64,000 nucleotides of DNA from Patagioenas fasciata (Eukaryota; Chordata; Aves; Columbiformes; Columbidae), in NCBI RefSeq assembly GCF_037038585.1, contig NC_092560.1, positions 59,728,549-59,792,548 on the forward strand. The letters run 5' to 3'. Below, piece after piece: positions 61,626 to 64,000 of the stretch (the first letter of the stretch is position 1; each line of letters opens with the position of its first letter). The notes below the pieces were generated by a model. The model was not told the DNA's origin and searched no databases. It worked only from the letters and a program-made list of their open reading frames with translations. Both the position numbers and the translations under genes were made by a program.

Positions 61626-62511
61626 CACTTTTATACTATTCCTTTCTTCTTTTAGTCCACTTTATGGAGTAATGTGAATAAATTTCTACAAGACTAGACA
61701 TTTTTAAGCCTCTTTATCTGGTCATATCACTCTCGAGAGCTTTCTGCACAAACAATCTATTTCTTAAATGTATTACTCCATAAAAAAATATGTATTTTTT
61801 GAACAATAGCAGAAATTATGAAGGGGCAGAAGAGGAGGTTAAAACTTTCCACTTTAACTATTTCATCATTATATAGATATCAGTGTTAACATTAAAATGT
61901 TTTAACCTAATGGGGTAACAAGACATATGGCTGATGAGAATACATTTTTCTATATGAGTTGTCATCAGAGTACAACGCAGGTAGAAAAGAATTACATTCT
62001 TTCCTTGTTTTATTAAGGAAATTGTGTGTGAGAGAGAATACTCAAGTACGAAATTCTGCCCTGAGTCACAATGACATAGAAATATTAACTAAAGATATAT
62101 TCTGCATTCACATAGGAACAGTGTTGTAAATCAACTCTAATGTTATTTGAATAAATCTCTGAAAGTCGTCTGAAATTAAAAATGTATTTTTCTAATTTTT
62201 GTAAGAGATGTACAGTACAATCCTTTTTGGAATTAAAAAGACATTATGACAAAATTGTTCTTTAGATGGCCAGTGTAAATATGTGAATGTAAATAGCTCC
62301 ACACTGTGAATTATTTTTGTATTGGTTTATACTTTACATAATGGTGTTTGTTTGGTCTTTTTTTTTTTTTGATTGAGTACCTCTCCTCCTCAAGTACCTT
62401 CATTCATGGAATGAGCTTAAGTTTTTTCCAAAGTGGATCTCAATATGTTTGACTACTAAGTGCTTCTACATGAAGAATGTATAATAATTAGAAGATGATG
62501 ATCACAGAGAC
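61626..62511. other. Unannotated AT-rich sequence
   Basis: No gene recognised. A T-run lies at about 62359-62371. The sequence immediately left of the large purine array has no recognisable retroposon. Confidence 0.6.
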
Positions 62512-62980
62512 GAAAAGAAAAGAAGAGAAAAGAAGAGAAAAGAAGAGAAAAGAAGAGAAAAGAAGAGAAAAGAAGAGGAAAAGAAGAGGAAAAGAAAAGA
62601 AAAGAAAAGAAAAGAAAAGAAAAGAAAAGAAAAGAAAAGAAAAGAAAAGAAAAGAAAAGAAAAGAAAAGAAAAGAAAAGAAAAGAAAAGAAAAGAGAAAA
62701 GAAAAGAAAAGAAAAGAAAAGAAAAGAAAAGAAAAGAAAAGAAAAGAAAAGAAAAGAAAAGAAAAGAAAAGAAAAGAAAAGAAAAGAAAAGAAAAGAAAA
62801 GAAAAGAAAGGAAAGGAAAGGAAAGGAAAGGAAAGGAAAGGAAAGAAGAGAAGAGAAGAGAAGAGAAGAGAAGAGAAAAGAAAAGAAAAGAAAAGGAAAG
62901 AAGAGAAGAGAAGAGAAGAGAAGAGAAGAGAAAAGAAAAGAAAAGAAAAGAAAAGAAAAGAAAAGAAAAGAAAAGAAAAG

Positions 62981-63011
<31 letters not shown>

Positions 63012-63206
63012 GAAAAGAAAAGAAAAGAAAAGAAAAGAAAAGAAAAGAAAAGAAAAGAAAAGAAAAGAAAAGAAAAGAAAAGAAAAGAAAAGAAAAGAAA
63101 AGAAAAGAAAAGAAAAGAAAAGAAAAGAAAAGAAAAGAAAAGAAAAGAAAAGAAAAGAAAAGAAAAGAAAAAGAAAAAGAAAAGAAAAAGAAAAGAAAAG
63201 AAAAGA
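62512..63206. repeat. (AAAAG)n composite pentanucleotide array, 695-nt homopurine
   Basis: Every base from 62512 to 63206 is A or G on the plus strand. Internal order: a decamer AAAAGAAGAG repeated about six times (to about 62575); long AAAAG blocks (about 62591-62805, with one interruption near 62694); AAAGG units (about 62806-62844); AAGAG units (62845-62875); a second AAAAG/AAAGG/AAGAG cycle (to about 62930); then AAAAG to about 63170, with an A-rich irregular end. Frames of 277 codons (minus) and 273 codons (plus) are translations of this array only. Confidence 0.98.
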
Positions 63207-64000
63207 TCAGGAAGTCTATTTTTTTGTATATAATATATATTTTTTATATATACAGACAATCTGAGCAAGCAATTTACGGGATTTTTCAAGGCTTTTTTAC
63301 TTCAAGAGTTGTCTAAGTACAAATTCATATATTTTCAGAACTCTTTTCACAAATGTAGCTGACACAACTTTATTCAAAGACCATTCAAAATACATATCAC
63401 AAACACAGATTGTTAAAATTCAGTAGAAACATCACCATTTGTACCATATAAAATAGGTAACCAGTCTATTTAAATAACCAAACCAGGATATTGTAAATTG
63501 TAATCCTATTGTACTTTCTGCTTTTGTTTTTGATATTCATTAATTTTGCTGTATTTTCTAGGCTATTTAACATCTAACTTATTGAACTTGATTTCTTGTT
63601 TTCACTAGTTCTATCAAGGAGGAAATAGTTTTATTAAACCAACATAAAACAAGTCCATGAACTTTTTTTGAGAAAAAAATGTTAACTAAACTTGATATAA
63701 CCTTTGATAAAGGGAGAGAGAGAGAGCAGTTCATATGAATGACATCTTCTGGGATGTGTTTGGCAATCTGTAAACACTTGGTAGTTATACTGTGAATGTT
63801 TATTTATATAAAATTGTGTGCATGGCTTGCCACCATCAATCTCTGCTCCTACAATCAAATCAAACATATTTAATTGACGGGCTCCTGGAGGCAAATATAT
63901 TGTCTATAGGCTGAATCTTGAAATAAAATAATTTATTCTAATCATAATGGAAAGATTGCTACTTTTGATAGAAAAGAAAGTTCTCATCCTACCTAATCCT
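63207..64000. other. Unannotated AT-rich sequence to window end
   Basis: A TATATAT-rich patch follows the array directly (about 63225-63253) and a short (GA)n run lies at 63713-63726. No gene recognised. A 70-codon minus-strand frame at 63682-63894 has no family resemblance. Confidence 0.6.

Noticed and set aside
62456..63316. Open frames of 277 codons (minus) and 273 codons (plus)
   Set aside because: Both are read-through of the AAAAG-type array (Phe-Leu-Phe-Ser and Lys-Arg-Lys-Glu repeats). Stop-free simple repeats give such frames automatically.
1..64000. tRNA, rRNA, snRNA or CRISPR-like structures
   Set aside because: None seen on scanning for A/B box pairs, U6-like starts or regularly spaced direct repeats.

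Overview
The window looks like intergenic or deep intronic DNA from a bird. The evidence is two LINE copies of the avian CR1 family, both ending in the diagnostic ATTCTATGATTCTATG-type tail; a solo LTR matching the layout of avian ERVL-type LTRs; much older amniote-wide CR1 and MIR-like relics; and an AT-rich background. No protein-coding gene, rRNA or tRNA can be supported. Open frames are short, mostly overlap on both strands, and lack family resemblance. The two longest (277 and 273 codons) are translations of a simple repeat. I read the window as a gene desert or very large intron on a macrochromosome. The species cannot be fixed from this sequence.

Layout. 1-20 kb: mostly unannotatable AT-rich sequence, with two pieces of ancient amniote interspersed repeats (about 6.64 and 7.13 kb), several low-complexity runs and a few stretches that read like conserved non-coding elements. 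20-25 kb: a MIR-like relic, a candidate regulatory block with a 9-bp hairpin containing a MEF2-type site, and the best-preserved mobile element, a 5'-truncated CR1 (22.9-24.1 kb) with reverse-transcriptase motifs broken by stops and frameshifts. 25-38 kb: candidate conserved elements, another ancient repeat, an 18-bp perfect palindrome, and a short young CR1 3' end (33.0-33.25 kb). 38.6 kb: one weak candidate exon encoding a cationic six-cysteine peptide. 39.6-41.2 kb: an old, degraded CR1 followed by a minus-strand ERVL-type solo LTR. 41-53 kb: no recognisable gene; one MIR-like relic and one good candidate conserved element (49.0-49.2 kb).

53-64 kb is dominated by three pentanucleotide arrays: a 215-nt homopyrimidine CCTCT tract, a ten-unit AAAAC array and a 695-nt homopurine AAAAG/AAAGG/AAGAG composite. 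Between them lie a possible second LTR, a MIR-like relic and another old CR1 fragment. No gene system is visible. The points of interest are the long strand-asymmetric arrays, the layered transposon relics of different ages, and the candidate regulatory blocks. All repeat and conserved-element calls were made by eye without database searches.
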